In this document: positions 46,042-53,480 of the stretch, piece by piece
Position numbering within the stretch: position 1 is the stretch's first letter
Layout of the letters: every line of letters starts with the position of its first letter
Source: SGZJ01 sp949372955
GTDB lineage: Bacteria; Bacteroidota; Bacteroidia; Flavobacteriales; Flavobacteriaceae
DNA: 64,000 nt
Direction of reading: 5' to 3'
Assembly (NCBI GenBank): GCA_949372955.1
Contig: CASIAX010000008.1
Coordinates: 1-64,000, forward strand
Position numbers and translations under genes: made by a program
The notes under the pieces: model-generated
Told to the model about the DNA's origin: nothing
Seen by the model: the letters and a program-made list of their open reading frames with translations, nothing else
The model's database searches: none

Positions 46042-48417
46042 ATAATTCTAATATTATTTAATAGTCCTATATATTCACAGGACTGCAATTCTTCTTTGAC
46101 TCTAAAGATAATTGATCTTCACGATAGCTCTGTACTACAAAATGCTTCAATTTTTATAAAAGAATTGGATAAAAAAGTTATAACAAACTCTAAGGGGGAA
46201 TATGTTTTTAAAGATTTATGTAATAAAAAATATTTTATAGAAATATCTCATGAGGAGTGTGAAACGATTCAAACTGAAATAAAAGTAAGAAACAACACAA
46301 TTAAAACTATTAGGATGGAGCACCATCTTAATGAATTAGACGAAATTATTGTAAAAAGTAATTTTAAAAACAAATCACAGTCTGTATTCGAAAATAAAAT
46401 TTCAAAACAAACATTGGAAGATTATTCTAATAATTCAATCGCGGACGTATTAAAAACTATTCCAGGTGTTTCCATAATTAGTACAGGAAGCTCTATTGCA
46501 AAACCTCAAATAAATGGGCTACACAGTAGTAGGGTTTTATTGATCAATAATAATGTTAAAATGGAGGACCATGAGTGGGGAATTGATCATGCTCCTAGCA
46601 TTGATATCAATTCAATTGAAAAAATCTCCCTTATTAAAGGTGCAGGTGCTTTAAAGTACGGAGGTAGCGCCCTTGGCGGAGTGATTATTTCTGAAACACT
46701 TAAGACGAAGTTAATTGATAGTCTCTATGGAAAACTATACTCTTCTGCATCAACTAATGGTAAAGGAGGAACTATAACAACTGACATCACTAAGACTAAA
46801 TCTAAAGGATGGTACACAAGATTTCAAGGAACTTTTAAGCGTTTTGGAGATTACAACACATCCAATTATATAATGAGTAATACTGGACTTTCAGAAAGAA
46901 ATTTTTCTCTTAAGACCGGATTAAACAGAATCGACTATGGCTTTGAAGTTTATTATTCCTTTTTTAATAATGAGACAGGAATATTAAGAGCAGCACACTT
47001 AGTATCCGCACAAGATATATTTAGAGGAATCACTAATGGGACACCTCTAATTATTGAAGATTTTACTTATGAGATTGATGCCCCAAAACAAAAGATAAAA
47101 CACAATCTAGCAAAATTCAATATTTTTAAAACTTTTGATATAGGAAAATTTAATTTTCAATATGATTTTCAATCTAATAAAAGACAAGAGTTTGATATTC
47201 GAAGAGGAGACGTTCGTAATACTCCTTCAATTGATCTTGAGCTAACGACACATTCTCTTAGTTTAGATTTTGACTCAAGATTTTCAAATAATTTAAATCT
47301 AAATATTGGAATAGTTGGAAAATATCAAAAAAACTTTCCTGACCCAGAAACTGGGGTCAGAAGAATCATCCCTGACTATGAAAAATATGATTTAGGAATA
47401 TATTCAATATTTGATTACGAGTTAAATCCAAAATGGATTTTAGAGGGTGGTATTCGTTATGATTACATCTATATGGACGTTTACAAATATTATAAAACAT
47501 CTTTTTGGGAATCTAGAGATTATGGAGAAGAATTTAGTGATATTATTATTGAGGTATTAGCAAATCAAATTTTAACTAACCCAAAATTAGAGTTTAATAA
47601 CGCTTCTGCAACCCTTGGGTCAAAATTTTTATTTGACAATAATAACACGATATTTCTTAATTATTCTATGTCATCAAGAAGTCCAAACCCATCAGAATTG
47701 TTTAGTGAAGGTCTTCATCATGCCTCTGCTAGAATTGAGTTGGGTGATCTTAGATTTAAATCAGAAGTTGGACATAATTTTGGATTTACCTATCAAAAAA
47801 GTAGTGAAAAATTTAGTCTAATATTTAATTCTTTCCTTAATACTATTAAGGATTTTATTGTAATTGAACCTATTGAAATCATGCAGACAATTCGCGGTAG
47901 TTTTTCACTTTGGGAATACAGGCAGACCGATGCAAAATTAGTTGGGGTTGACTTAAATGTAGACTACAACTTAAATAAACATATTAATCTTATTCATCAA
48001 TCTTCTATCATAAAAGGTACAGATACAAAATTTAATAACCCTTTAATTGATATGCCACCCGCAAATATTAAAAATGAAATAGTATATTCTAATTCTGATT
48101 TAAATAACTTAAGTATTTCCTTGCAAAGTGAATACACTTTTAAGCAAAATAGATATCCAGACAATAATTTTGAAGTATACATTCCAACCACAGAGACTTA
48201 TGAATATATTGATTTAAGTACACCTCCAAAGGCTTATCATTTGCTTAATTTTAATTCTAAAATAGACATTCCAATAGAAAAAAATAAATCCGTAAATCTA
48301 GGTTTTAAAATTAATAACTTATTAAACACTACTTATAAAAACTATCTAAATAGGCTTAGACTTTACACCCATGATTTGGGTCGTAATGTTATATTATCAG
48401 TGAGTTATAAATTCTAG
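46027..48417 (+). CDS. TonB-dependent receptor, ZnuD-like (probable zinc or other metal uptake)
   Basis: A 796-residue receptor from ATG 46027: signal peptide MLFFFIILILFNSPIYSQ, CarboxypepD_reg-like domain (about 22-100), plug with IADVLKTIPGVSIISTGSS, QINGLHSSRVLLINNNV, then EDHEWGIDHAPSIDI (His/Glu/Asp motif common in ZnuD-type plugs) and ISLIKGAGALKYGGSALGGVI, and a barrel ending VILSVSYKF. The reading frame also opens at 45976, overlapping the lipoprotein stop, but that would add 17 residues encoded by the terminator arm; 46027 gives a clean signal peptide. Metal substrate is inferred from the Zur-like repressor, MerC and operator in this cluster. Confidence 0.9.
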   Translation: MLFFFIILILFNSPIYSQDCNSSLTLKIIDLHDSSVLQNASIFIKELDKKVITNSKGEYVFKDLCNKKYFIEISHEECETIQTEIKVRNNTIKTIRMEHHLNELDEIIVKSNFKNKSQSVFENKISKQTLEDYSNNSIADVLKTIPGVSIISTGSSIAKPQINGLHSSRVLLINNNVKMEDHEWGIDHAPSIDINSIEKISLIKGAGALKYGGSALGGVIISETLKTKLIDSLYGKLYSSASTNGKGGTITTDITKTKSKGWYTRFQGTFKRFGDYNTSNYIMSNTGLSERNFSLKTGLNRIDYGFEVYYSFFNNETGILRAAHLVSAQDIFRGITNGTPLIIEDFTYEIDAPKQKIKHNLAKFNIFKTFDIGKFNFQYDFQSNKRQEFDIRRGDVRNTPSIDLELTTHSLSLDFDSRFSNNLNLNIGIVGKYQKNFPDPETGVRRIIPDYEKYDLGIYSIFDYELNPKWILEGGIRYDYIYMDVYKYYKTSFWESRDYGEEFSDIIIEVLANQILTNPKLEFNNASATLGSKFLFDNNNTIFLNYSMSSRSPNPSELFSEGLHHASARIELGDLRFKSEVGHNFGFTYQKSSEKFSLIFNSFLNTIKDFIVIEPIEIMQTIRGSFSLWEYRQTDAKLVGVDLNVDYNLNKHINLIHQSSIIKGTDTKFNNPLIDMPPANIKNEIVYSNSDLNNLSISLQSEYTFKQNRYPDNNFEVYIPTTETYEYIDLSTPPKAYHLLNFNSKIDIPIEKNKSVNLGFKINNLLNTTYKNYLNRLRLYTHDLGRNVILSVSYKF

Positions 48418-48470
48418 TGTATTTAAATAAGTTAAAAAAGGACCCAGAGCCCCACCAAAAAAATATTCTT

Positions 48471-48683
48471 ATGAAAGAAAGCGATGACAACCCATTATTT
48501 CTAGAAAACAAACTTTATACTGTTGAGGAATTTGGTTCTACCTTGAGAAATAAATTTGGAGCAGATAATTATATTTCTAATGTTATGTTAACAGAAATAT
48601 TTCTAGCTAAATATCCTATTTATTCTTGTAAAATTAAAAAATTAAAAAACCATGTCTCTCAAAAAGGTTGTGGTTGTTGTTAA
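48471..48683 (+). CDS. Small cytoplasmic protein with a C-terminal Cys-rich tail
   Basis: A 70-residue protein from ATG 48471 (the frame extends to GTG 48417, overlapping the receptor's stop). The body NPLFLENKLYTVEEFGSTLRNKFGADNYISNVMLTEIFLAKYP is soluble and partly helical, and the tail is SQKGCGCC, with a further Cys in YSCKIKK. Such tails can bind zinc or copper. No family is recognised. It is the last gene of the lipoprotein-receptor operon, followed by a terminator at 48743, so it is likely in the same metal regulon. Confidence 0.65.
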   Translation: MKESDDNPLFLENKLYTVEEFGSTLRNKFGADNYISNVMLTEIFLAKYPIYSCKIKKLKNHVSQKGCGCC

Positions 48684-48742
48684 AATATAAATTAAAAACA
48701 ACTAAAAAAGTTCGAAATAAGAAACGAGAGCTTACCTAAAAG

Positions 48743-48770
48743 AAACCCACTCAAATGAGTGGTTTTTTTT
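48743..48770 (+). terminator. Terminator of the metal receptor operon
   Basis: AAACCCACTC and GAGTGGTTT pair around AAAT with a single bulge, followed by a run of eight T. It lies 60 bases after the Cys-tail gene and 7 bases before the convergent Fur-family gene's stop. Confidence 0.72.
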
Positions 48771-48776
48771 CATATA

Positions 48777-49157
48777 CTAATCCATACAAAGATCACATTG
48801 ACCTAGAACTAAAATATGTGAGTTAATTATTTTTCGATTTGTTATTTCAGGAATAGATACGCTTATTTTTAGACAGTCAACATTTCCACAACTTATACAT
48901 TGAAAATGAGGATGAACATCTTGATGTTTAGTTTTAGAACAGTTCTTACATTTAGCGAACCACTTAACTCCATTAAAGTCTAAAAAATTATGTAACAAAC
49001 CATCATCTTGTAATTTATCTAACAAACGATAAACTGTAGTTTTATTTATTCTTTTATTAAGACGCTTAATTAATTCAATAGCAGAAATAGCATTCGAGTC
49101 CTTTTCAAATTCATCTAATATAAGAGCTACGGCTTGAGTTTTCCTTATGATTCCCAT
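48777..49157 (-). CDS. Fur-family repressor, probably Zur-type
   Basis: A 126-residue Fur-fold regulator. The winged helix is AIELIKRLNKRINKTTVYRLLDKLQDDGLL (about 27-55). The dimerisation half has CKNC (C70, C73), DVHPHFQCISC (H82, H84, C87, C90), C95 and a final GQCDLC (C121, C124), the structural zinc CxxC pairs of the family. It is short for Fur and close to the Zur-like proteins placed beside merC in Flavobacteriia. It is divergent from merC. The promoter TTTG-N20-TAAATTTG is at 49193-49162 (minus), with the -7 box only 4 bases from the ATG, so the transcript may be leaderless. Likely target sites: 45343-45365 and 49210-49222. Confidence 0.88.
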   Translation of the reverse strand: MGIIRKTQAVALILDEFEKDSNAISAIELIKRLNKRINKTTVYRLLDKLQDDGLLHNFLDFNGVKWFAKCKNCSKTKHQDVHPHFQCISCGNVDCLKISVSIPEITNRKIINSHILVLGQCDLCMD

Positions 49158-49161
49158 GTAA

Positions 49162-49193
49162 CAAATTTATCACATAATAGTTGTAATAACAAA
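49162..49193 (-). promoter_or_regulatory. Promoter of the Fur-family gene
   Basis: On the minus strand TTTG (49190-49193), 20 bases of spacer and TAAATTTG (49162-49169) match both consensus elements. Four bases separate the -7 box from the ATG at 49157. It lies back to back with the merC promoter. Confidence 0.65.
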
Positions 49194-49222
49194 TTGTATG
49201 TTTATATTTGCAACTCAGTTGC
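49181..49222 (+). promoter_or_regulatory. merC promoter with overlapping Zur/Fur-like operator
   Basis: TTG (49181-49183), a 19-base spacer and TATATTTG (49203-49210) form the promoter. The perfect palindrome GCAACTCAGTTGC (49210-49222; 6-base arms, 1-base centre) starts on the last base of the -7 box, at the transcription start. Its GCAAC/GTTGC core is the same as in the operator at 45343-45365. Confidence 0.72.
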
Positions 49223-49241
49223 GTTTAAAATTAAAATAATA

Positions 49242-49649
49242 ATGAACATTACCTTACAAAAGTCTGATAAAATTGGTGCAATAGCAAGTAGCTTATGTGT
49301 TATACACTGTCTTATGACCCCTTTATTATTCGCTGCACAAAGTCTTGCAATAGAACATCATCATTCATCACCGGTGTGGTGGGAAAATATGGATTTTTTA
49401 TTTGTATTAATATCTCTTTTAGCAGTCAATCAATCGACAAAAAATTCAAACAATACAATAATAAAAAAAGCATTATGGGCTAGCTGGTTTATATTATTTT
49501 TTTTAATTCTAAATGAAAAAGTAGAATGGTATCATTCACCTGAAATCATCACATATTTTGTAGCTTTTACATTAGCAAGTCTACATATTTATAATCTAAA
49601 TTATTGTCAGTGTAGATCAGAGGATTGTTGCAATAAAGAAACTAAGTAA
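49242..49649 (+). CDS. MerC-domain membrane protein
   Basis: A 135-residue membrane protein from ATG 49242. The longer frame from 49134 overlaps the promoters and is rejected. SDKIGAIASSLCVIHCLMTPLLFA contains the Cys-x-x-x-Cys (CVIHC) in the first membrane helix that MerC uses for mercury transfer, followed by two or three hydrophobic helices and a C-terminal CQCRSEDCCNKETK tail with four Cys. Outside mer operons, and divergent from a Fur-family gene with a metal operator in its promoter, it is more likely involved in zinc or another metal than in mercury resistance. Confidence 0.83.
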   Translation: MNITLQKSDKIGAIASSLCVIHCLMTPLLFAAQSLAIEHHHSSPVWWENMDFLFVLISLLAVNQSTKNSNNTIIKKALWASWFILFFLILNEKVEWYHSPEIITYFVAFTLASLHIYNLNYCQCRSEDCCNKETK

Positions 49650-49725
49650 ATCTCATATTTCTAAACACACAAGAATCAGAATCCTACATCAAATTTACAT
49701 TGTACAGTTTCATCATCCCTGATTG

Positions 49726-49743
49726 TTTACCAATACAGAACTT
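49726..49743 (+). repeat. Left direct repeat matching the 3' end of mnmE (putative att site)
   Basis: TTTACCAATACAGAACTT matches 17 of 18 bases of the mnmE 3'-end copy TTTCCCAATACAGAACTT at 55111-55128. Read on the minus strand it is AAGTTCTGTATTGGTAAA, the KFCIGK codons of an MnmE C-terminus without the rest of the gene. Confidence 0.65.
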
Positions 49744-49806
49744 CGTTCCTTTAGTTTCTACTCTGATAATATACAAAAAAATCAAAATTGCTTACTTAAA
49801 TTGTAA

Positions 49807-50475
49807 TTATATAATAGATTCTCCGTTTAAATTGGTGGTCAATACAGAACTAATATAATCAAAATAGGGTCGAATGGCCTTGAAGCTATCAATCACATCT
49901 TGAGTAAATTGCTCTGATAGCACCTCTTTGTCCGTATATTTTTTGCTAAATATAAACTGCTTTTTACGAATCAAATCAATGTTTTGGTCTTGTTTATTAA
50001 ATCCTTGTGGAGCAGAACGCAGTTCATCTCCCTCAAGAGTTCCCCAAACAGCCTTAAAGCGGGGCTCTGCAATGATAGCTCTGAGATCCTGGGAATCTAT
50101 TTCAAATTCTTTTCGGAGTCGAAAAAGGTCTTCCTTGTTAGGATTCCAAAATCCTGTTGCAATAAAACTTTCGTTGTTAGGAGCTAGATGCAAATAATAC
50201 CCTCCTCTTAACTCCGGTTTTGTTCGATGGAAGCTTCCGCTGAAATGTGTTTTGTAAGGGGTTTTGTCCTTAGAAAATCGTACGTCTCTGTAAATTCTAA
50301 ATACTTTAAAGTTGTCTATCGAATCTACATTATTAAGTTGGTCATATAACTGACTATAAAATAGCTTTACGTTACTTTCAGCAGTTCTAAAAGTGGTTAT
50401 GTGTTTTTTGAACCATTCACGATTATTATGGACCGTTAATGCCTTTAGGAAAATAAAAATATCTTTTGATAACAT
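49807..50475 (-). CDS. DUF2461-domain protein (TIGR02453 family)
   Basis: A 222-residue protein. The N-terminus FLKALTVHNNREWFKKHI and the Arg/Lys-rich RIYRDVRFSKDKTPYKTHFSGSFHR are the signature of TIGR02453/DUF2461, with GGYYLHLAPNNESFIATGFWNP following. The function is unknown. G+C in parts of this gene is clearly higher than in the surrounding genome (I counted 30 of 60 at 50041-50100, against 14 of 60 at 57001-57060), a sign of separate origin. It is the last gene of a minus-strand run behind the SDR gene (5-base gap) and lies inside the mnmE-bounded segment. Confidence 0.85.
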   Translation of the reverse strand: MLSKDIFIFLKALTVHNNREWFKKHITTFRTAESNVKLFYSQLYDQLNNVDSIDNFKVFRIYRDVRFSKDKTPYKTHFSGSFHRTKPELRGGYYLHLAPNNESFIATGFWNPNKEDLFRLRKEFEIDSQDLRAIIAEPRFKAVWGTLEGDELRSAPQGFNKQDQNIDLIRKKQFIFSKKYTDKEVLSEQFTQDVIDSFKAIRPYFDYISSVLTTNLNGESII

Positions 50476-50480
50476 AAAAC

Positions 50481-51491
50481 TTATTTATTAATTAAGCCCA
50501 TTTCTTTAATTTGATTTGCAACATCTAAAATAGATTCTTCTGCCGGTCTTGGATTCCAGCCTAGGATATCTTTAGCTTTAGAGGATTTGCTCACGCTTCT
50601 TACTTTTCCCAAAAAAGGAACGGTAATCTTTAAATCTTTATTAAAATTTGCTAAAAATTTAGCTAACCAAACTGGCACACTTATTCTTGGCGCCTTTTTA
50701 AATCCATTATCTCTTAGGAATTTAGTAATATCTTTATAAGATAAATCTTTCTCAGATAATGCAAATCTCTCTCCATTGCTGGATTCATTTTGCATTGCAA
50801 GAATATGTGCTGCTGCAACATCTCTTACATCTACATATCCAAACTGCATAGGTATGGCTACAGGCATTTTACCGGTTACTACCATTTCTATAGCTTTGTT
50901 TGATACGCCTAAATCACCTGTTAAAGATGGCCCAGTAACAAGTACAGGGTTAATAACTGCTAATTTAAAAGGGTTTCCGTGTTCATTAACAAAGTCCCAT
51001 GCAGCTTTTTCAGCCAAAGTTTTACTTTTAGAATAAGAACCAATTTCACGACTTTCAACATCTGACCAATCGGTTTCGTCAAAATACTCTTTATCTTCAT
51101 CAGTTTCTATAATAGCAGCAACAGATGAAGTTAATACTACTTTTTTAATGTTATGTTTCTTTGCAAATTTAAAAGCTCTCTTAACTCCAGCAACAGCAGG
51201 TTTTACAAAATAATCATCATCACGTGCTTGCATAGAAAGTGGAGAAGCAACATGAAGAAGATAATCACAACCTTGCATACCTTCATCCCAACCATTATCT
51301 TCAGTCAAGTTAAAAACAAATAGATTTAAGTTTTCAGTGGGAGTGTTTTTATTTTTTAGTGCATTAAAAATTTCATCTTTTCTTTTTGGAGATCTTAAAG
51401 ATCCGTTAACTGCATAGCCTTGATTTAGAAGTTGATCAATGCAATGAAGTCCAATAAAGCCAGTTGCTCCTGTTACTAATACTTTTTCCAT
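50481..51491 (-). CDS. NAD(P)-dependent extended SDR (dihydroflavonol-4-reductase-like) epimerase/reductase
   Basis: A 336-residue extended short-chain dehydrogenase. The dinucleotide motif is VTGATGFIGLHCIDQLL (about 5-21), DYLLHVASP is the characteristic substrate-side strand, VLTSSVAAI and the catalytic YSKSK (Y-x-x-x-K, about 153-157) follow, and the family tail NPVLVTGPSLTGD is present. Members reduce ketones or aldehydes; the substrate is not evident. It overlaps nothing but lies 5 bases upstream of the DUF2461 gene and 64 bases downstream of the photolyase gene, all on the minus strand, so a three-gene transcript is plausible. Confidence 0.87.
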   Translation of the reverse strand: MEKVLVTGATGFIGLHCIDQLLNQGYAVNGSLRSPKRKDEIFNALKNKNTPTENLNLFVFNLTEDNGWDEGMQGCDYLLHVASPLSMQARDDDYFVKPAVAGVKRAFKFAKKHNIKKVVLTSSVAAIIETDEDKEYFDETDWSDVESREIGSYSKSKTLAEKAAWDFVNEHGNPFKLAVINPVLVTGPSLTGDLGVSNKAIEMVVTGKMPVAIPMQFGYVDVRDVAAAHILAMQNESSNGERFALSEKDLSYKDITKFLRDNGFKKAPRISVPVWLAKFLANFNKDLKITVPFLGKVRSVSKSSKAKDILGWNPRPAEESILDVANQIKEMGLINK

Positions 51492-51555
51492 TATTTTATA
51501 ATATTAAATTTTTATTAAAATCTTTTTTATTCACGGTAATAAAATTATTCTTCAT

Positions 51556-53013
51556 TTACCTCGCATTTACATGTGTTCTTAATAATCGTTTCTTTTCTTC
51601 TTGAACAGCAGGATGCTTTTTATGTCCCCATATTTTATCTCTGGCAGCTCTAGAACTTTCTTGTAAGTCCACAATTGGTAATGGATAAGCCTCTCCCATC
51701 AAAACGCCACAAAAGGTCTGTTCCATGGCTGTCATGGTCCAAGGTTCATGAATATATGCCACCGGTACGTTTGCTAATTCTGGAATCCATTTTTTTATAA
51801 AGACCCCTTCAGGATCATGCTCTTGAGAGTTTTTGACGGGATTATACAAACGAACTGTATTTATTCCTGTAGTCCCTGCCTGCATTTGAAACTGAGGATA
51901 GTGTATACCAGGTTCGTAATCTAAAAACTGACGTGCGAGATGGTAAGTCCCCTCACGCCAATCTTGGTCTAAATTGAGTGTTAAAAAAGACACAACCATA
52001 GCGCGCATTCTAAAATTAATCCAACCTGTATGTTCGACAGCTCGCATGCAAGCATCAATCAAAGGATAGCCTGTAGTACCTGTTTTCCATGCTTTTATAA
52101 ATGCCTCATTTTTTTCATGTGGCAAAATCTCATAACCACTATTAATACACTCTGTTTCATAGCGACACTCCATTTCAAATTTTTGAATAAAATGACAATG
52201 CCAATGTAGTCGAGTAAGCATGGCTGAGAAAGCTTTGCTGTTTCTGGTCCCATTTGGATGTGTTCCAATAAACTGAAAAGCCTGTTTAATACTCATATTA
52301 CCCCATGCCAAATAAGGCGATAAGCGGCTACAAGACATTCTACTTTCCATAGGTTTTGATATATGTCTCTGGTAGTTAAACCCTCGTTGGTTAGTGAAAG
52401 ACTTTAAGTACCTCCAGGCATTTTTTTCCCCTGGTGGTTGGTAGTGATTTGGGTACTCTTTTAGTTGAGACTCAAATATTGAAGGCATTAGAAAAGGGTG
52501 TTCTAAGCTACTTTCTTTGGAGATTGTATATTTGTTTTGAATGACTGATGTATGCATTTTAAGATACCATTTTTTATTCCAATCTTCCCTATTTTTAATG
52601 CCTCTTAAAATACCATCTCGTTGTGATTCTATCCAATTAATTTGATTGGACTTACAAAACTGTTTTATTTTTTTATCGCGTCCCCAAGAGTCTTGTATAC
52701 CACTTTCTTGGTAACTGAACACAGAAATAATGTCTAAGTCCTTAATTAAATATTTAAACACTTCTATAGCCTCACCATAAAACAGCTCAACTCGTCTATT
52801 AAATTCACTTAATACTTTATCTAAATCACTTATTGAATGGTATACAAACTGCAAATGTCTTTGACTGGTATCTGGATACTCAATTCTGGAAGGTTCAAAG
52901 AGATAGATAATGAGATAAGGGATCCCAGCACATTCAGCCTTTAATAAAGGTTCATGATCTTGAGAACGAAGGTCCCGTTTTAACCAAACAATATTTACAG
53001 CTTTTGAATTCAA
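51556..53013 (-). CDS. DNA photolyase/cryptochrome-family protein (deoxyribodipyrimidine photo-lyase)
   Basis: A 485-residue photolyase. The N-terminal antenna domain begins VNIVWLKRDLRSQDHEPLL; the C-terminal FAD-binding domain has SRLSPYLAWGNMS, RNSKAFSAMLTRLHWHCHFIQKFEME and the family core ACMRAVEHTGWINFRMRAMVVSFL with LDQDWREGTYHLARQFLDYEPGIHYPQFQMQAGTTG. It would repair UV pyrimidine dimers with blue light; a cryptochrome role is possible. The start appears to be a TTG at 53013; a stop codon lies two codons upstream. Its G+C is high for this genome (29 of 60 counted at 51901-51960), suggesting horizontal acquisition. Confidence 0.92.
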   Translation of the reverse strand: MNSKAVNIVWLKRDLRSQDHEPLLKAECAGIPYLIIYLFEPSRIEYPDTSQRHLQFVYHSISDLDKVLSEFNRRVELFYGEAIEVFKYLIKDLDIISVFSYQESGIQDSWGRDKKIKQFCKSNQINWIESQRDGILRGIKNREDWNKKWYLKMHTSVIQNKYTISKESSLEHPFLMPSIFESQLKEYPNHYQPPGEKNAWRYLKSFTNQRGFNYQRHISKPMESRMSCSRLSPYLAWGNMSIKQAFQFIGTHPNGTRNSKAFSAMLTRLHWHCHFIQKFEMECRYETECINSGYEILPHEKNEAFIKAWKTGTTGYPLIDACMRAVEHTGWINFRMRAMVVSFLTLNLDQDWREGTYHLARQFLDYEPGIHYPQFQMQAGTTGINTVRLYNPVKNSQEHDPEGVFIKKWIPELANVPVAYIHEPWTMTAMEQTFCGVLMGEAYPLPIVDLQESSRAARDKIWGHKKHPAVQEEKKRLLRTHVNAR

Positions 53014-53144
53014 TACTCAGGTTGTTTTATACATCTAATTTATATTAAAAAATAATTAAATCAATATAATGTTCTATAAAATTGCGTATATATTTTGAAC
53101 TAAATTCAGAACTCTTATTTCATATTATTACTTATATTGTATTT

Positions 53145-53321
53145 ATGAAAAAATTATTATTTATTTTATTTTTAATCCCATTAGTATGTATTGGTCAAAC
53201 TGAAAAACCGGAAAGCAAAATTGTTGTAGATAGCTTTATAAAAACTTATAATGCTTCGAATTATAGATCTATTTTTTTAATGTTCTCTTCTGAATTAAAA
53301 GAAGCTGAAAGAAAGCTTTAA
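53145..53321 (+). pseudogene. Truncated N-terminal fragment of a secreted protein
   Basis: A 58-codon open frame with a good signal peptide (MKKLLFILFLIPLVCIGQ) followed by EKPESKIVVDSFIKTYNASNYRSIFLMFSSELKEAERKL and a stop. The part after the leader resembles the N-terminal DUF3887-like region that precedes serine hydrolase domains in some flavobacterial proteins, and it stops where the main domain would begin. It is therefore probably a remnant. If expressed, a 40-residue secreted peptide would result. It lies in the mnmE-bounded segment upstream of the fasciclin gene. Confidence 0.5.
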
Positions 53322-53399
53322 ATTTCTCAAAAATTATAATAAGTAGTAAATGTTAAGTATAAGTTAATGTTTAAAATCTGGCTTGTTAAGATTCAACTT

Positions 53400-53415
53400 T
53401 GGCACAAGCTTTGCT
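53400..53415 (+). promoter_or_regulatory. Sigma-54 (RpoN) promoter of the fasciclin gene
   Basis: TGGCACAAGCTTTGCT matches every defined position of the sigma-54 consensus TGGCACRNNNNTTGCW, with GG and GC at the -24/-12 spacing. It is 65 bases upstream of the fasciclin ATG, intergenic, and reads in the correct direction. No other such match was noticed in the window. Confidence 0.8.
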
Positions 53416-53480
53416 TATACATCTGTAATTAGTAAATAAATTTTACAAATAATTTAACTAAAAAATTAAAAACCAATTTT

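Noticed and set aside
49134..49241. Longer N-terminus for MerC starting at 49134
   Set aside because: It would overlap both promoters and the operator and start inside the Fur-family gene; ATG 49242 starts a normal MerC protein.
49840..49851. Third copy of part of the att-like repeat (CAATACAGAACT) in the DUF2461 gene
   Set aside because: Only 12 bases match, it is inside codons for an ordinary C-terminus in another frame, and the match stops there. It could be chance, so it is not counted as an att site.
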